DNA of 64,000 nucleotides, from assembly GCA_963809175.1 (NCBI GenBank), contig CAWEIK010000001.1, positions 682,001-746,000 of the forward strand. The letters are read 5' to 3'. Within the stretch, counting starts at the first letter, position 1. Each line of letters opens with the position of its first letter. Below the pieces are notes generated by a model. The model made no database searches and was not told where the DNA came from. It worked only from the letters and a program-made list of their open reading frames with translations. The position numbers were made by a program, and so were the translations under genes. The stretch comes from JACCTU01 sp963809175. Its GTDB lineage: Bacteria > Actinomycetota > Thermoleophilia > Gaiellales > Gaiellaceae. Positions 1 through 8,941 of this stretch are shown piece by piece.

Positions 1-1245
1 ACCCTCGGTCTCGTTGCCGAGCAAGAGGTTGAAGAGCGCGAGCCAGTCGCGAAGGAGTCGCGGTGTGAGGAAGTGCCGGCGCACGTGCTCCTTGCCGGCG
101 AGCGCCAGGCGGCGCGCGTGTTCCGGGTCGCCGAGCGCGACCAGGCAGGCCTCGGCGCACTCGCTCGAGGACGAGACGAGCCAGCCGGTCTCGCCGTGGG
201 TGATCTGGTCGACGATCCCGCCCGCCTTCCCGCCGACGGTCGGCCGACCCTTCCAGAGCGCCTCGCTCACCGTGAGGCCGAAGCCTTCCCGGATCGACTT
301 CTGGATCACCGCGGCCGAGTGCACCTGGAACGCGTTCACCTCGACCGAGCCGACGTTGTTCAGGTTCGAGAGGATGTAGATGTCCGGGTCGCCCGCGGCG
401 TAGGCGACGGTCTGGTTGTAGAACTCCCAGCCCTCCGGGTCGTCGTGGGCCATCGAGCCGACGAGCGCGAGCTGGACGTCGGGGTGCTCCTCCTTGACGA
501 GCCGGTACGCGTCGATCACGCCGAGCGGGTCCTTCCACGGATCGAACCGGGAGACCTGGGTCAGGAGCGGCCGCGTGACGTCGATCCCGAACTGGTCGAC
601 GATGTAGGCGGCGTCCTCGGGTGACAGCGCCATGTTCTTCGGCGCCAGCGGGTCGATCGCCGGCGGCCAGATGAACGCGCGCTCGGTCAGCTCCGGTGGC
701 ACGTAGTCGCGGCGATGGAAGATCGTGGCCGCGTAGCGCCGGATCGACGGGAGCAGGAACTCGAGCACCTGCCGGTTCGGCGTCGAGAGGTCGATGTGGC
801 ACCGCCAGATCCAGTGCGCGCGCGACGTCGGGAACCAGTCGATCATCGCGCCCGGTTGCGCGTCGTGGATGATCACGAAGTCGTACTCGTCGACGAACTC
901 CTTCGCGTTCAGTTCGTTGTACCGCCGGAAGATCGCCTGCTGTTCGTCGTCCAACCCCTGCGGGTTGCCCTGGAGCGCGTTGTGGATCGTCTTCGTGACG
1001 TTGAAGAACTCGTCGGCGCCGCGGATGATCAGCCAGTCCGCCTCGAGGCCCGCGCTCTGCATCAGCGGCACGAGGGTGTAGTTGATCTCCGCGACCCCGC
1101 CGCCGAACGCCGTCGCCGAGACGTGCGCCACCCGCTTGCCGGCAAGCGGCTCGGCCAGCCGGCGGATCTCGTCCATCAACCCACGCGTGGCGATGGTCGC
1201 GTAGTCCGCGAGCGACTTGTGTCCGACGTTGACCGCTTGCAGCAC
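1..1245 (-). CDS. treT: TreT-type trehalose synthase (GT4 glycosyltransferase), C-terminus beyond window
   Basis: Predicted cytosolic glycosyltransferase that joins NDP-glucose and glucose to make trehalose, a compatible solute. Seen: 415 codons from a GTG start at 1245 to the window edge with no stop. The N-terminal Rossmann half carries FGGGVAEI (residues 47-54). The C-terminal half carries EGFGLTVSEALWKG (about 318-332), the acidic nucleotide-sugar motif of GT4 enzymes. The pattern matches TreT, known from Thermococcales and Rubrobacter, better than trehalose phosphorylase, but the two are related and the specificity is inferred. A TAGTCT hexamer lies 7 nt before GTG, so a leaderless transcript is possible. 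It follows the anti-sigma gene by 27 nt on the same strand. Confidence 0.85.
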   Translation of the reverse strand, partial: MLQAVNVGHKSLADYATIATRGLMDEIRRLAEPLAGKRVAHVSATAFGGGVAEINYTLVPLMQSAGLEADWLIIRGADEFFNVTKTIHNALQGNPQGLDDEQQAIFRRYNELNAKEFVDEYDFVIIHDAQPGAMIDWFPTSRAHWIWRCHIDLSTPNRQVLEFLLPSIRRYAATIFHRRDYVPPELTERAFIWPPAIDPLAPKNMALSPEDAAYIVDQFGIDVTRPLLTQVSRFDPWKDPLGVIDAYRLVKEEHPDVQLALVGSMAHDDPEGWEFYNQTVAYAAGDPDIYILSNLNNVGSVEVNAFQVHSAAVIQKSIREGFGLTVSEALWKGRPTVGGKAGGIVDQITHGETGWLVSSSSECAEACLVALGDPEHARRLALAGKEHVRRHFLTPRLLRDWLALFNLLLGNETEG

Positions 1246-1252
1246 GGCGGTG

Positions 1253-1258
1253 AGACTA
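1253..1258 (-). promoter_or_regulatory. Candidate -10 hexamer TAGTCT for treT
   Basis: TANNNT hexamer ending 7 nt before the treT GTG start. This spacing puts the expected transcription start at or next to the start codon. Confidence 0.4.
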
Positions 1259-1272
1259 GTCGCGGCGCCGGA

Positions 1273-1701
1273 TCAACCGTCGAGCACCTTGACGAAGCGC
1301 AGCCGCGATCCGCGGCCACCCTCGCCTGCTCCGATCTCGACGTCGTCGGCGATCGAGCGGATGATCGCGATCCCGAGCCCGCCCTCGGCGAGCTCGTCGT
1401 CGTCACCGTTGGGGCCGGACTGTGCTGGATCGAAGCCTTCGCCGTCGTCGACGACCTCGATCACCAGGCGGTCGGCGTGCAGCTCGTACCGGATGTCGAC
1501 GGAGCCTTCACCGTCGGCGTAGGCATGGCGGACGGAGTTGGAGCACGCTTCCGTCAGCGCCAGCTTGAGATCGGCGAGCGTCTCGTCGGCCAAGGGGCGA
1601 AGCCGCGAGATCCCGGTCAGGGCGAGCCGGCAGAGGGTGATGTACTCCGGCTTCGCCGGGATCCTCAGCCGAACCTCGCGAATCGCCGCGGCGTCGCTCA
1701 T
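1273..1701 (-). CDS. RsbW-like ATP-binding anti-sigma regulatory protein
   Basis: Single GHKL-type ATPase domain of 142 residues, the usual length for RsbW/SpoIIAB serine kinases that bind a sigma factor or phosphorylate an anti-anti-sigma partner. Seen: N box TEACSNSVRHAY (50-61), G1 box DDGEGFDP (about 83-90) and G2 box GGLGIAII (about 106-113). No transmembrane segment or sigma gene is fused or adjacent, so the partner is unknown. The ATG start at 1701 sits 10 nt downstream of a sigma-B-like promoter, which suggests the protein lies in a general stress circuit that controls its own gene. The downstream gene makes trehalose, which fits a stress role (inference). Confidence 0.85.
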   Translation of the reverse strand: MSDAAAIREVRLRIPAKPEYITLCRLALTGISRLRPLADETLADLKLALTEACSNSVRHAYADGEGSVDIRYELHADRLVIEVVDDGEGFDPAQSGPNGDDDELAEGGLGIAIIRSIADDVEIGAGEGGRGSRLRFVKVLDG

Positions 1702-1711
1702 TCGTAGGGGA

Positions 1712-1737
1712 TTTCCCGAGAAATACGCAAGTTAAAC
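1712..1737 (-). promoter_or_regulatory. Sigma-B-like promoter upstream of the anti-sigma gene
   Basis: Read on the minus strand, GTTTAA (1737-1732), a 14-nt spacer and GGGAAA (1717-1712) match the Bacillus-type sigma-B consensus GTTTAA-N13/15-GGGWAW. The -10 ends 10 nt before the ATG. The family consensus is established; use by this organism is inferred. Confidence 0.5.
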
Positions 1738-1809
1738 TACCGGAGCCTGTCGCTTTCCACCGCAGGAAAAGCGCGCTGTGACCGGCTTACTACCCAGATC
1801 CCGGCGCCG

Positions 1810-3000
1810 CTAACGCTCGCCGAGGCGAACGGCGACCCGAGCCCGCTTCCCGTCGCGGACGACGGTGAACACGGCCACCTGGTCGGGCTCCAGCTCCGTG
1901 ACCAACCGAACGACGTCGTCGGCGCTCCGAACCGTGCGACCGTCGATCGCGACGATCACGTCCCCGCCGACGGGGAAGTTCAGCCCGTTGAACTCCTCCT
2001 CGCGGACGGCAGGCCGGATCCCGGCCCGGGCGGCCGGGCTGCGCGGCCGGACGACGTTGACGACCGCGCCGCGCAGGACCGGGTAGCCGAACCTGCGGGC
2101 GAGCGTCGGGGTCAGGTCGCTCGTCGTCACGCCGACGTAGGCGTAGTGGACGGTGCCGGTGGCGACGAGCTGCTCGAGTGAGCGCTTGGCGGCGTTGATG
2201 GGAATCGCGAAGCCGACCCCCTCGTTCTGGCCCGTCTCGGTGCGAATCTGGGCGTTGATCCCGATCACGCGACCGCGAGCGTCGAAGAGCGGCCCGCCCG
2301 AGTTGCCGCGGTTGATCGGGGCGTCGATCTGGATCGCGTCGACGACGTTGTAGATCGAGGTCAGGGAGGCGATCGAGCGCTTGGTCGCCGAGACGACGCC
2401 GACCGTCAGCGAGCTCTCGTTCCCGAAGGGGCTGCCGATCGCGGCGACGGGCTCGCCGACCACGACCGCGCTCGAGTCGCCGAGCGGCACGGCCGAGAGC
2501 TGATGCGCCGCCCGATCGACGCGCAGCACGGCGACGTCCGTGAACGGGTCGTACCCGACGATCTCGCCGGGGACGCGATCGCCGTCGGCGAACTGCACGT
2601 AGACGGTGCGCGCCGAGCGGGCTGCGCCGGCGGTCTCGCCGGCGGTCGTCACGACGTGCGAGTTCGTCAGCACGAGCCCGTCGGTCGAGACCACGAAACC
2701 GGAGCCCTGCGACGCGCCGGCCGCGTCGTCCTGCTCGTCGCCGAAGAACGCGAAGATCGTCACCACGCCCTGGGAGCGAGCCTCGTAGATCTCCGCCGGC
2801 TCGAAGTCACCGCCGACGAGGGGCTTGGCCGCGCCACGGAGCGGTGTCGAGGCCGGGTCGCCCGAGCTCGGCTGATCGGCCCCGACGATCACGGTGTCGG
2901 TGTCACCGATCCACCCGGCCGCGGTGCCGATCCCGATCGCCGCCAGGGCTCCGAGGAGCGCGGTCGCGAGCGAAACGAGCACGACGGACGCCGGGCGCAT
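1810..3000 (-). CDS. HtrA/DegP-family serine protease with PDZ domain
   Basis: Membrane-anchored extracytoplasmic serine protease or chaperone for envelope protein quality control, 396 residues. Seen: one N-terminal hydrophobic segment (about 5-25), a linker, then a trypsin-like domain with the full triad: H115 in TNSHVV, D155 in FTDVAVLR and S234 in RGNSGGPL. A single PDZ domain fills about residues 300-390. The ATG start at 3000 precedes the anchor directly. It lies 50 bp downstream of the histidine kinase gene in the same direction, so it may be an output of, or cotranscribed with, the two-component system, as in many actinobacteria. The gap holds an imperfect palindrome (3030-3050) without a T-run. 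Confidence 0.92.
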   Translation of the reverse strand: MRPASVVLVSLATALLGALAAIGIGTAAGWIGDTDTVIVGADQPSSGDPASTPLRGAAKPLVGGDFEPAEIYEARSQGVVTIFAFFGDEQDDAAGASQGSGFVVSTDGLVLTNSHVVTTAGETAGAARSARTVYVQFADGDRVPGEIVGYDPFTDVAVLRVDRAAHQLSAVPLGDSSAVVVGEPVAAIGSPFGNESSLTVGVVSATKRSIASLTSIYNVVDAIQIDAPINRGNSGGPLFDARGRVIGINAQIRTETGQNEGVGFAIPINAAKRSLEQLVATGTVHYAYVGVTTSDLTPTLARRFGYPVLRGAVVNVVRPRSPAARAGIRPAVREEEFNGLNFPVGGDVIVAIDGRTVRSADDVVRLVTELEPDQVAVFTVVRDGKRARVAVRLGER

Positions 3001-3050
3001 CGAATCACTGTAGCCACGGCCCACCGGGGCCGTTTCCCCGGGAAAACCGG

Positions 3051-4430
3051 CTACGCAGCCACGGGCAGCGCCAGCCGGAACACCGTCGACCCGTTCCCCG
3101 ACTCGAGCTCGATCGCGCCGCCCATCAGCTCTGCGAGCTCCTTGGCGATCGCAAGACCGAGCCCACTCCCCGTCGTGACCCCACCGTCGACCCGGTAGAA
3201 GCGGTCGAAGACCTGCGTCTGCTGCGCGGCCGGGATGCCCGGCCCTTCGTCCTCGACCTCGAGCACGGCCCGGCCGTTCTCGCGCCCGGCCCTGATCCGG
3301 ACGGTCGTCCCCGGAGGCGTGTGCAGGAGGGCGTTCTCGACGAGGATCCGGCCGATCTGAATCGTCCGTTGCTCGTCTCCGACCGCGTCCGCCGGCCCCT
3401 CGAGCACGGTCTCGAGCGAGTGGCTCTGCGAGCGGGCCACCGCCTCGAACTCGCGGCAGATCGAGCGCGCGAGGGCGCCGAGGTCGAGCTTCTCGCGGTC
3501 GAGCTGGACGCGGCCCGCGTCGAGGCGGGAGAGGTCGAGCAGGTCGGTCGCGAGCTTCGTCAGCCTCGCCACCTGCTCGCGGGCGGTGCCCAGGAACTCC
3601 TTCCGGGTCGCCTCGTCGAGGTCCTCGTCGTCGAGCAGCTCGAGGAAGCCGCCGAGGGAGAAGATCGGCGTCCGGAGCTCGTGCGACGCGTTGGCGATGA
3701 ACTCGCGCCGGGCCCGCTCGAGCCCCGCGAGCCGTTGGCGCATCCGGTCGAAGGCTGCCGCCAGCTGGCCGACCTCGTCCCGGCCTCGGTCGACGATCGG
3801 CTCGTCGAAGCGGCCGCTCGCGATCCGGTCGGCGGCTCGCTCGAGGCGCCGCAGCCGCCGGGCGAACAGATAGGCCGCGCCGTAGCCGAGCGCCAGCGTG
3901 AGGAGGAGGGCGACCGCGCCGGCGATCAGCAGCCGGCGGCGGACGAGCTCGACGTTCGAGAGCGTGTCCTCCAAGGGAGCACGAAGGACGAGCACAGTGT
4001 CCTCTGCGAGCGGAATCGCGGCCTCCGCGTAAGGCTTGCCGCCACGGTCGAGCCGCCCGCTCTCGGTCTGGCGATTCTCGGCCGCGCGAACCGCGATCGG
4101 GTCGTCGATCTGCAGCGACGACGTCGACTGCGAGTCGGCGAGCGGGAGCACGGTCGGGTCGGTCGCCTCGAGCAGCAGTGGGTTGACGATCATCACCCGC
4201 GCGTTCACGCTCGGGGCGCTGTTCTCGACGAAGATCTGCCACCGCTGCTGGTCCCGCGGAACCCGAGCGGCGAGGTTCTCACCGAGCGGCACGAGCTGGT
4301 CGATCTTCGAGTCGACGAGGTTCCGCTCGAGAATCGGGACCAGTCCCGCGTAGACGATCGCGAGCGCCGTCGCGACGACCGCTACCAGCGCGAGGCTGAG
4401 CCGGGCGCCGACGCTCCGGAAGGGGCTCAC
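3051..4430 (-). CDS. Sensor histidine kinase (HAMP-HisKA-HATPase)
   Basis: Membrane sensor kinase of 459 residues. Seen: TM1 about 10-32, an extracytoplasmic loop of about 135 residues, TM2 about 168-190, HAMP linker about 190-242, phosphoacceptor H250 in the motif ASHELRTP, and a C-terminal HATPase with an NALLH N-box and GLGLAIAKELAELMGG. The start ATG overlaps the stop of the response regulator by 4 nt (ATGA), so the two are translationally coupled. The sensed signal is unknown; the HtrA gene downstream suggests envelope stress (inference). Confidence 0.93.
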   Translation of the reverse strand: MSPFRSVGARLSLALVAVVATALAIVYAGLVPILERNLVDSKIDQLVPLGENLAARVPRDQQRWQIFVENSAPSVNARVMIVNPLLLEATDPTVLPLADSQSTSSLQIDDPIAVRAAENRQTESGRLDRGGKPYAEAAIPLAEDTVLVLRAPLEDTLSNVELVRRRLLIAGAVALLLTLALGYGAAYLFARRLRRLERAADRIASGRFDEPIVDRGRDEVGQLAAAFDRMRQRLAGLERARREFIANASHELRTPIFSLGGFLELLDDEDLDEATRKEFLGTAREQVARLTKLATDLLDLSRLDAGRVQLDREKLDLGALARSICREFEAVARSQSHSLETVLEGPADAVGDEQRTIQIGRILVENALLHTPPGTTVRIRAGRENGRAVLEVEDEGPGIPAAQQTQVFDRFYRVDGGVTTGSGLGLAIAKELAELMGGAIELESGNGSTVFRLALPVAA

Positions 4431-5122
4431 GCCGCGAAGCGGTAGCCGGCGCCGCGCACGGTCTGGAGGTAGCGCGGTTCGCTCGGGTCGGGCTCGAGCT
4501 TCTCCCTCAGGTGTCTCACGTGGACGTCGATCGTCCGCGGCTCGCGGTAGTCAGAGCCGCCCCAGAGCGCCTCGAGCAGGCGCTGCCGGGAGAAGACGAC
4601 GCCGGGGCTCGAGGCGAGGGTGCGGAGGAGCTCGAACTCCACGTAGGTGAGCTGCACCGGTCTCCCGGCAATCTCGACCGTCCGCCGCGCGAGATCGATC
4701 AGCACCTCGCCCTCCTCGATCGTCGAGCTTTCGCCCGTGACCTGACGCGGCGACGAAACGCGCCGCAGGAGTGCCCGCACGCGGCTCCTGAACTCCCGAA
4801 TCGAGAAAGGTTTCGTGATGTAGTCGTCGGCGCCGAGCTCGAGCCCGAGCACCTTGTCGAACTCGTCGTCGCGGGCGGTCAGCATGATGATCGGCACCGA
4901 GCTCTGGGAGCGGAGCCGCTTGCAGACCTCGAGACCGTCGAGCTTCGGCAGCATCACGTCGAGCACGACGAGGTCGACCGGCTGCTCGGCGAAGCGGAGC
5001 AGCGCTTCCTCACCGTCGTGCGCCGGCACGACTCGGAACCCGTCGCGCTCGAGCGGGTACGTCAGGAGCTTCTGCACGGACTCCTCGTCGTCGACGAGCA
5101 GGATGGTCGACGCGTCTGCCAC
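4427..5122 (-). CDS. OmpR/PhoB-family response regulator
   Basis: DNA-binding response regulator of 231 residues. Seen: receiver domain with the acidic pair DD (11-12), phosphoacceptor D55 in VVLDVMLP and K104 in ITKPF, then a winged-helix output domain from about residue 135 ending RGAGYRF. GTG start at 5122. It forms an operon with the downstream kinase (4-nt overlap) and probably htrA, and is divergent from the M28-like gene with 60 bp between starts. Confidence 0.93.
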   Translation of the reverse strand: MADASTILLVDDEESVQKLLTYPLERDGFRVVPAHDGEEALLRFAEQPVDLVVLDVMLPKLDGLEVCKRLRSQSSVPIIMLTARDDEFDKVLGLELGADDYITKPFSIREFRSRVRALLRRVSSPRQVTGESSTIEEGEVLIDLARRTVEIAGRPVQLTYVEFELLRTLASSPGVVFSRQRLLEALWGGSDYREPRTIDVHVRHLREKLEPDPSEPRYLQTVRGAGYRFAA

Positions 5123-5168
5123 AAGGGCATGATGCCCGCCGCCCGCTGGCGCCGGGAGGCGGCCCCCC

Positions 5169-5174
5169 TACACT
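5169..5174 (+). promoter_or_regulatory. Candidate -10 hexamer TACACT for the M28-like gene
   Basis: TANNNT hexamer 8 nt before the ATG at 5183, compatible with a leaderless or nearly leaderless mRNA. Confidence 0.4.
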
Positions 5175-5182
5175 CAGTCGCC

Positions 5183-7053
5183 ATGGCTGTTCCGCCCTCC
5201 ACGCGGAGGCCGAGACCCGGTTCCGCCGAACGGCCCGTGAACGCCCGGATGTACCGCGGAACCTGGCTCATCCTCGCGATTCCACTCCTCCTGGCGGCGT
5301 TCAGCGTCGCGCGCCCGGCCCCGCTCCCCGAGCCGTTTCCACCCGCCTTCGATGCCGCGTCCGCGGCCACCCTCGCGGAGGAGCTCGCGACCTTCTACCC
5401 GATGCGGCTCTCCGGGAGCGACGGCGCCGGGCGGGCTGCTGAGTGGTTCCGGAGCCAACTCGAGCCGTACAACCTGAGCCTTCGGACGCAGCCGTTCACC
5501 GCCGACGTGCCCGGCTACGGACGGCTCCAGATGCAGAACCTGATCGCGACGGTTCCCGGTCGTTCGGACCGCCGGATCGTCGTGCTGGCCCATCGCGACG
5601 ACCTCGGGATCGGGCCCGGCGCCGCGGACAACGCGTCGGGGACCGCGGCGTTGATCGTGCTCGCGCGCTCCTTCGCGACCCCGGCCGCCGTCGAGGACCC
5701 GCGCCAGGGGCCTGCGCACACGCTCGTCTTTCTCTCGACGGACGGCGGCGCGCTCGGCGGCTACGGCGCCGCGCACTACGCGGCCACCGAGCTCGAGGGC
5801 ATCGACGCGGTGATCAACCTGGACTCGATCGCCGGCCCCGGGCCGACCCGGCTCCAGCTCGCCGGGGATCGCCCGCGCTCGCCCGGCTGGACGCTCGTGC
5901 GGACGGCTTCCGAGCGGATCACCGAGCAGACCGGGCGAGCACCGCTGCGACCGAGCGCCGCGCGCCAGCTCCTCGACCTCGCCTTTCCCTACAGCCTCTA
6001 CGAGCAGGCGCCGTTCGTCGGGCGCGGGGTTTCCGCGCTGACGATCACGACGCAGGGCGACGCGCCGGAGCCCGCCGAGCTCGACAGCGAGGCGCGCCTC
6101 CAGCGGCTCCTCGCGACGCCGCGCTACGCGCAGCTGGGCGCGGCCGCGCAGACGCTGATCGGCTCGATCGACCAGGGTCTCGAGGTGACGCGCGGCGGGC
6201 CGCCCTACCTCTACTTCGGCACGCGCGTCGTCCGAGGCTGGGCCGTCCAGCTCGTGCTGGTCGCCGCGCTGATCCCGTTCCTCGCGGTGGCCGTCGACCT
6301 CTTCGCGCACTGCCGCAGACGCCGGATCCCGCTCGGGCCCGCGGTTCGGAGCTACCTCAGCCGGCTCGGCTTCTGGCTCTTCGTCGGGCTCGCCTTCGCC
6401 CTCGTCGCGAAGGCGGGCGGCTGGCCGCAGGGCGACCCGCTGCCGATCCCACCGGAGAGCGCGGCGGCGCACGTCTGGCCGGTCGGCGCGCTCGTCGTGC
6501 TCGCCGCGGCGTCGGCAGTCGCCTGGTTCATCGCGCGGGACCGGCTGATCCCGCGGCGCCCGGTCACGGTCGAGGAGGAGCTCGCGGGCCACACGGCTGC
6601 GCTCCTGATGCTGGGGCTCGTCGCGCTGCTCGTCGTCGCGGTGAACGCGTTCGCGCTCTGTTCGTCCTGCCGTCGCTCCACGCCTGGCTCTGGTTGCCGC
6701 AGCTCCAGGCACGCGGCGCCTGGGCACGCGGCGCGGTGATCGCCGCAGGGTTTGCCGGCCCCGTGCTGCTCGTCTGGTCGCTCGCGGCGCGGCTCGACCT
6801 CGGCTGGGACGGGATCGCCTACGTCACGGAGCTCGTCGCGATCGGCTACGTGCCGGCACCGCTCGTCGCGCTGTTCCTCGCCTGGCTCGCCGTCGCCGGC
6901 CAGCTGAGCGCGCTCGCCGCACGGCGCTACGCGCCGTACCCCTCCGCCCAAGAGCGACCGCCGCGAGGCCCGATCCGCGAGCTCGTTCGGACGCTGCTGC
7001 TCGCCGTCGAAGGGCGGCGCAGGTCCTCTGCCGAGCGACGCGCGTTAGGTTGA
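5183..7053 (+). CDS. M28-family peptidase-like polytopic membrane protein, one frameshift
   Basis: Membrane protein with an N-terminal signal anchor (about 27-42), an extracytoplasmic M28 (aminopeptidase S/Y) domain and a C-terminal half of about eight hydrophobic segments. Seen: first zinc motif with H137 (VLAHRDD) and D149 (GAADNASG). At the site where M28 enzymes carry the catalytic Glu-Glu pair the sequence is STDGGALGG (about 185-193), so the Glu pair is missing; INLDS is kept. Activity is therefore doubtful. The frame breaks near 6653-6661: the protein is read from 5183 in one frame, then continues to 7053 in another, and one added base restores it. The break lies inside a hydrophobic helix. 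The ATG at 5183 is chosen because it directly precedes the anchor. Confidence 0.75.
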
Positions 7054-7060
7054 GAGAGCG

Positions 7061-7738
7061 ATGAGACGACTCCTCCGGCTACTCGGCACGCTGATGATCG
7101 TCGCGGGCCTCTGCACGCTCGCGTGGGCGTTCGCCGTCTGGCGCTGGGAGGACCCGTTCACGAGCCTCTACACGAGCTACCAGCAGCGCGGCCTCTCGTC
7201 GGGGCTCGAGGAGCGCTTCGCGTCGTACGCGCCGGCGGTCGAGCCGGCCGAGTCGCTGGACCCCGCCGCGCTCGCGGCCGAGGCGCGGCGGTATCGCGCG
7301 CAGACGGACAACGGTGACGCCATCGGGCGCATCGAGGTCCCGAGACTCGGCGTGAAGATGGTGATGGTCTACGGCACCGACCACGACTCGCTGAAGCGCG
7401 GCCCGGGCCTCGACCCGCGCACGTTCTTCCCCGGCCAGAATCGGCTCGTCTACGTCGCCGGACATCGCACGACGTATGCCGCTCCGTTCGCGAAGATCGA
7501 CTCCCTTCGAAGCGGCGACGTGATCCGCGTCGAGATGCCCTACGGCACGTTCACGTACAAGGTCACCGGCAGCCGCGTCGTCGCCGCGACCGATCTCTCG
7601 GTTCTGAAGTCGAAGCGTTTCGAGCAGATCGTGCTGCAGGCGTGCCACCCACGGTTCTTCGCGTCGCACCGCTGGATCACCTACGGCCGGCTCACGAACT
7701 TCGAGCCACCCGACAGCGACGGCAGCTCGGCCAACTAA
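7061..7738 (+). CDS. Sortase, probably class E
   Basis: Membrane-bound cysteine transpeptidase that would attach sorting-signal proteins to the cell wall. Seen: N-terminal TM about 4-26, then a sortase beta-barrel with catalytic H135 (VAGHRTTYAAPF), C195 (VLQACHPRF) and R204 (SHRW). The 225-residue length suits class E. No sorting-signal substrate gene is visible nearby, so it is probably a housekeeping enzyme. A TAGGTT hexamer overlaps the end of the upstream gene 9 nt before the ATG. The gene ends in a 4-bp convergent overlap with moeA. Confidence 0.9.
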   Translation: MRRLLRLLGTLMIVAGLCTLAWAFAVWRWEDPFTSLYTSYQQRGLSSGLEERFASYAPAVEPAESLDPAALAAEARRYRAQTDNGDAIGRIEVPRLGVKMVMVYGTDHDSLKRGPGLDPRTFFPGQNRLVYVAGHRTTYAAPFAKIDSLRSGDVIRVEMPYGTFTYKVTGSRVVAATDLSVLKSKRFEQIVLQACHPRFFASHRWITYGRLTNFEPPDSDGSSAN

Positions 7739-8910
7739 GCGAGCGGCAGGTACGAGACCTCGCCGGCGAGCTCGCCCTCGCCTCGCGGGACGAGCACGAG
7801 CGCGTCCGCGGCCGCCGCGCGCACGATCATGTGCGACTCCTGCCCGCCGAGCGCTTCGAGCGCGCCGTCGCGCCAGCGCGCGCGCACGAGCTCGTCGCGG
7901 GCGTCGTTGCGCCGCAGCGGCCGAGCGAGCGACGCCTGACGGAAGCGCGGGCCCGGGTCGCTCTCTCCCTCGAGCGCGCGCAACGCCGGCCGGACGAAGA
8001 GCTCGAACCCGACGAGCGTCGACACGGGATTGCCCGGCAGCCCGAAGACGAGCGTCGCGTCGCGCACGCCGAACGAGATCGGCTTGCCCGGCTTGACCGC
8101 CACGCGCCAGAACACTTCCTCGACGCCGAGCTCCGCCGCGACGCGGCGCACGAGGTCGTGCGGGCCGACGGACACGCCGCCCGAGCTGACGACGACGTCG
8201 GACTCCAGAGCGCGCGCGAGGGCGTCGCGGTGTGCGCCCTCGTCGTCGCGCACGGGCGCGAGCCGTTCCACATCGGCACCGTGCGCGCGAAGCGCGGCTT
8301 CGAGCATCGCCCCGTTCGCCTCGTAGATCTCGCCCGGCTCGAGCGACTCTCCCGGCGTGCGCAGCTCGGAACCGGTCGCGAGCACGGCGACGCGCGGCTT
8401 GCGCGCGCAGACCAGCTCGGGAATGCCGGCCGCGGCAAGCGCGCCGATCTGCGCAGCTCGAAGACGCGTACCTGCCTCGAGCACGACGTCGCCTTCGCGT
8501 GCGTCGCCACCTCGCGGCCGGACGTTGTCATTTTGGCCAACGGATTCGGCAACCTCTACGCTGTCGTCTGTTGAGACAACACGTTCGATCGGGACCACCG
8601 CGTCCGCACCCTCCGGGACCACCCCGCCGGTGGCGATCCCCATCGCCTCCCCCGGCAGCAGCGCCCGCGGCGCGGGCGAGCCGGCTGCGATGCGCGCCAC
8701 GACGGGAAGCCGGCCGGGGGTGTCGGCACTTCGGAGCGCGAAGCCGTCCATCGCGGAGCTCGCAAAGGGCGGCAAGTCGACCCGCGCCAGCGCGGGCTCT
8801 GCAAGCACGCGTCCGGCAGCCTCCCCGAGCGCGACCGGCTCGCCGGGGAGCCGCGCGCTGCGCGCGAGCACCGCCTCGATCGCCGCCTCGAGCGTGAGCA
8901 GGTCGGTCAC
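7735..8910 (-). CDS. moeA: Molybdopterin molybdenumtransferase MoeA
   Basis: Inserts molybdate into adenylated molybdopterin in molybdenum cofactor synthesis (cytosol). Seen: 391 residues, the usual MoeA length, with the N-terminal SSAMDGFALRS segment, the central MoCF-binding motif SSGGVSVGPHDLV and the downstream GLPGNPVSTLVGFELFVRP. GTG start at 8910 with a TAGGGT hexamer exactly 6 nt upstream, so the mRNA is probably leaderless. No other molybdenum cofactor gene is in the window. The start is only 31 bp from the divergent GT2 start. Confidence 0.95.
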   Translation of the reverse strand: MTDLLTLEAAIEAVLARSARLPGEPVALGEAAGRVLAEPALARVDLPPFASSAMDGFALRSADTPGRLPVVARIAAGSPAPRALLPGEAMGIATGGVVPEGADAVVPIERVVSTDDSVEVAESVGQNDNVRPRGGDAREGDVVLEAGTRLRAAQIGALAAAGIPELVCARKPRVAVLATGSELRTPGESLEPGEIYEANGAMLEAALRAHGADVERLAPVRDDEGAHRDALARALESDVVVSSGGVSVGPHDLVRRVAAELGVEEVFWRVAVKPGKPISFGVRDATLVFGLPGNPVSTLVGFELFVRPALRALEGESDPGPRFRQASLARPLRRNDARDELVRARWRDGALEALGGQESHMIVRAAAADALVLVPRGEGELAGEVSYLPLA

Positions 8911-8916
8911 GTGGGC

Positions 8917-8922
8917 ACCCTA
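8917..8922 (-). promoter_or_regulatory. Candidate -10 hexamer TAGGGT for moeA
   Basis: TANNNT hexamer exactly 6 nt before the moeA GTG, placing the predicted transcription start on the start codon. Confidence 0.55.
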
Positions 8923-8929
8923 GTCCCGG

Positions 8930-8935
8930 TACCCT
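8930..8935 (+). promoter_or_regulatory. Candidate -10 hexamer TACCCT for the GT2 gene
   Basis: TANNNT hexamer exactly 6 nt before the GTG at 8942. It lies back to back with the moeA hexamer in a 31-bp divergent gap, too short for conventional leaders on both sides. Confidence 0.55.
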
Positions 8936-8941
8936 CGGCCC

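Noticed and set aside
3030..3050. Imperfect palindrome CCGTTTCCCCGGGAAAACCGG between the kinase and htrA, considered as a parS-like site or terminator
   Set aside because: It lacks the CACGTG core of parS, has no T-run, and no second clear copy was found at a comparable site.
4511..5182. Upstream extension of the M28-like protein to 4511
   Set aside because: It would be antisense to the response regulator. The signal anchor begins just after ATG 5183, and a -10-like TACACT precedes that ATG.
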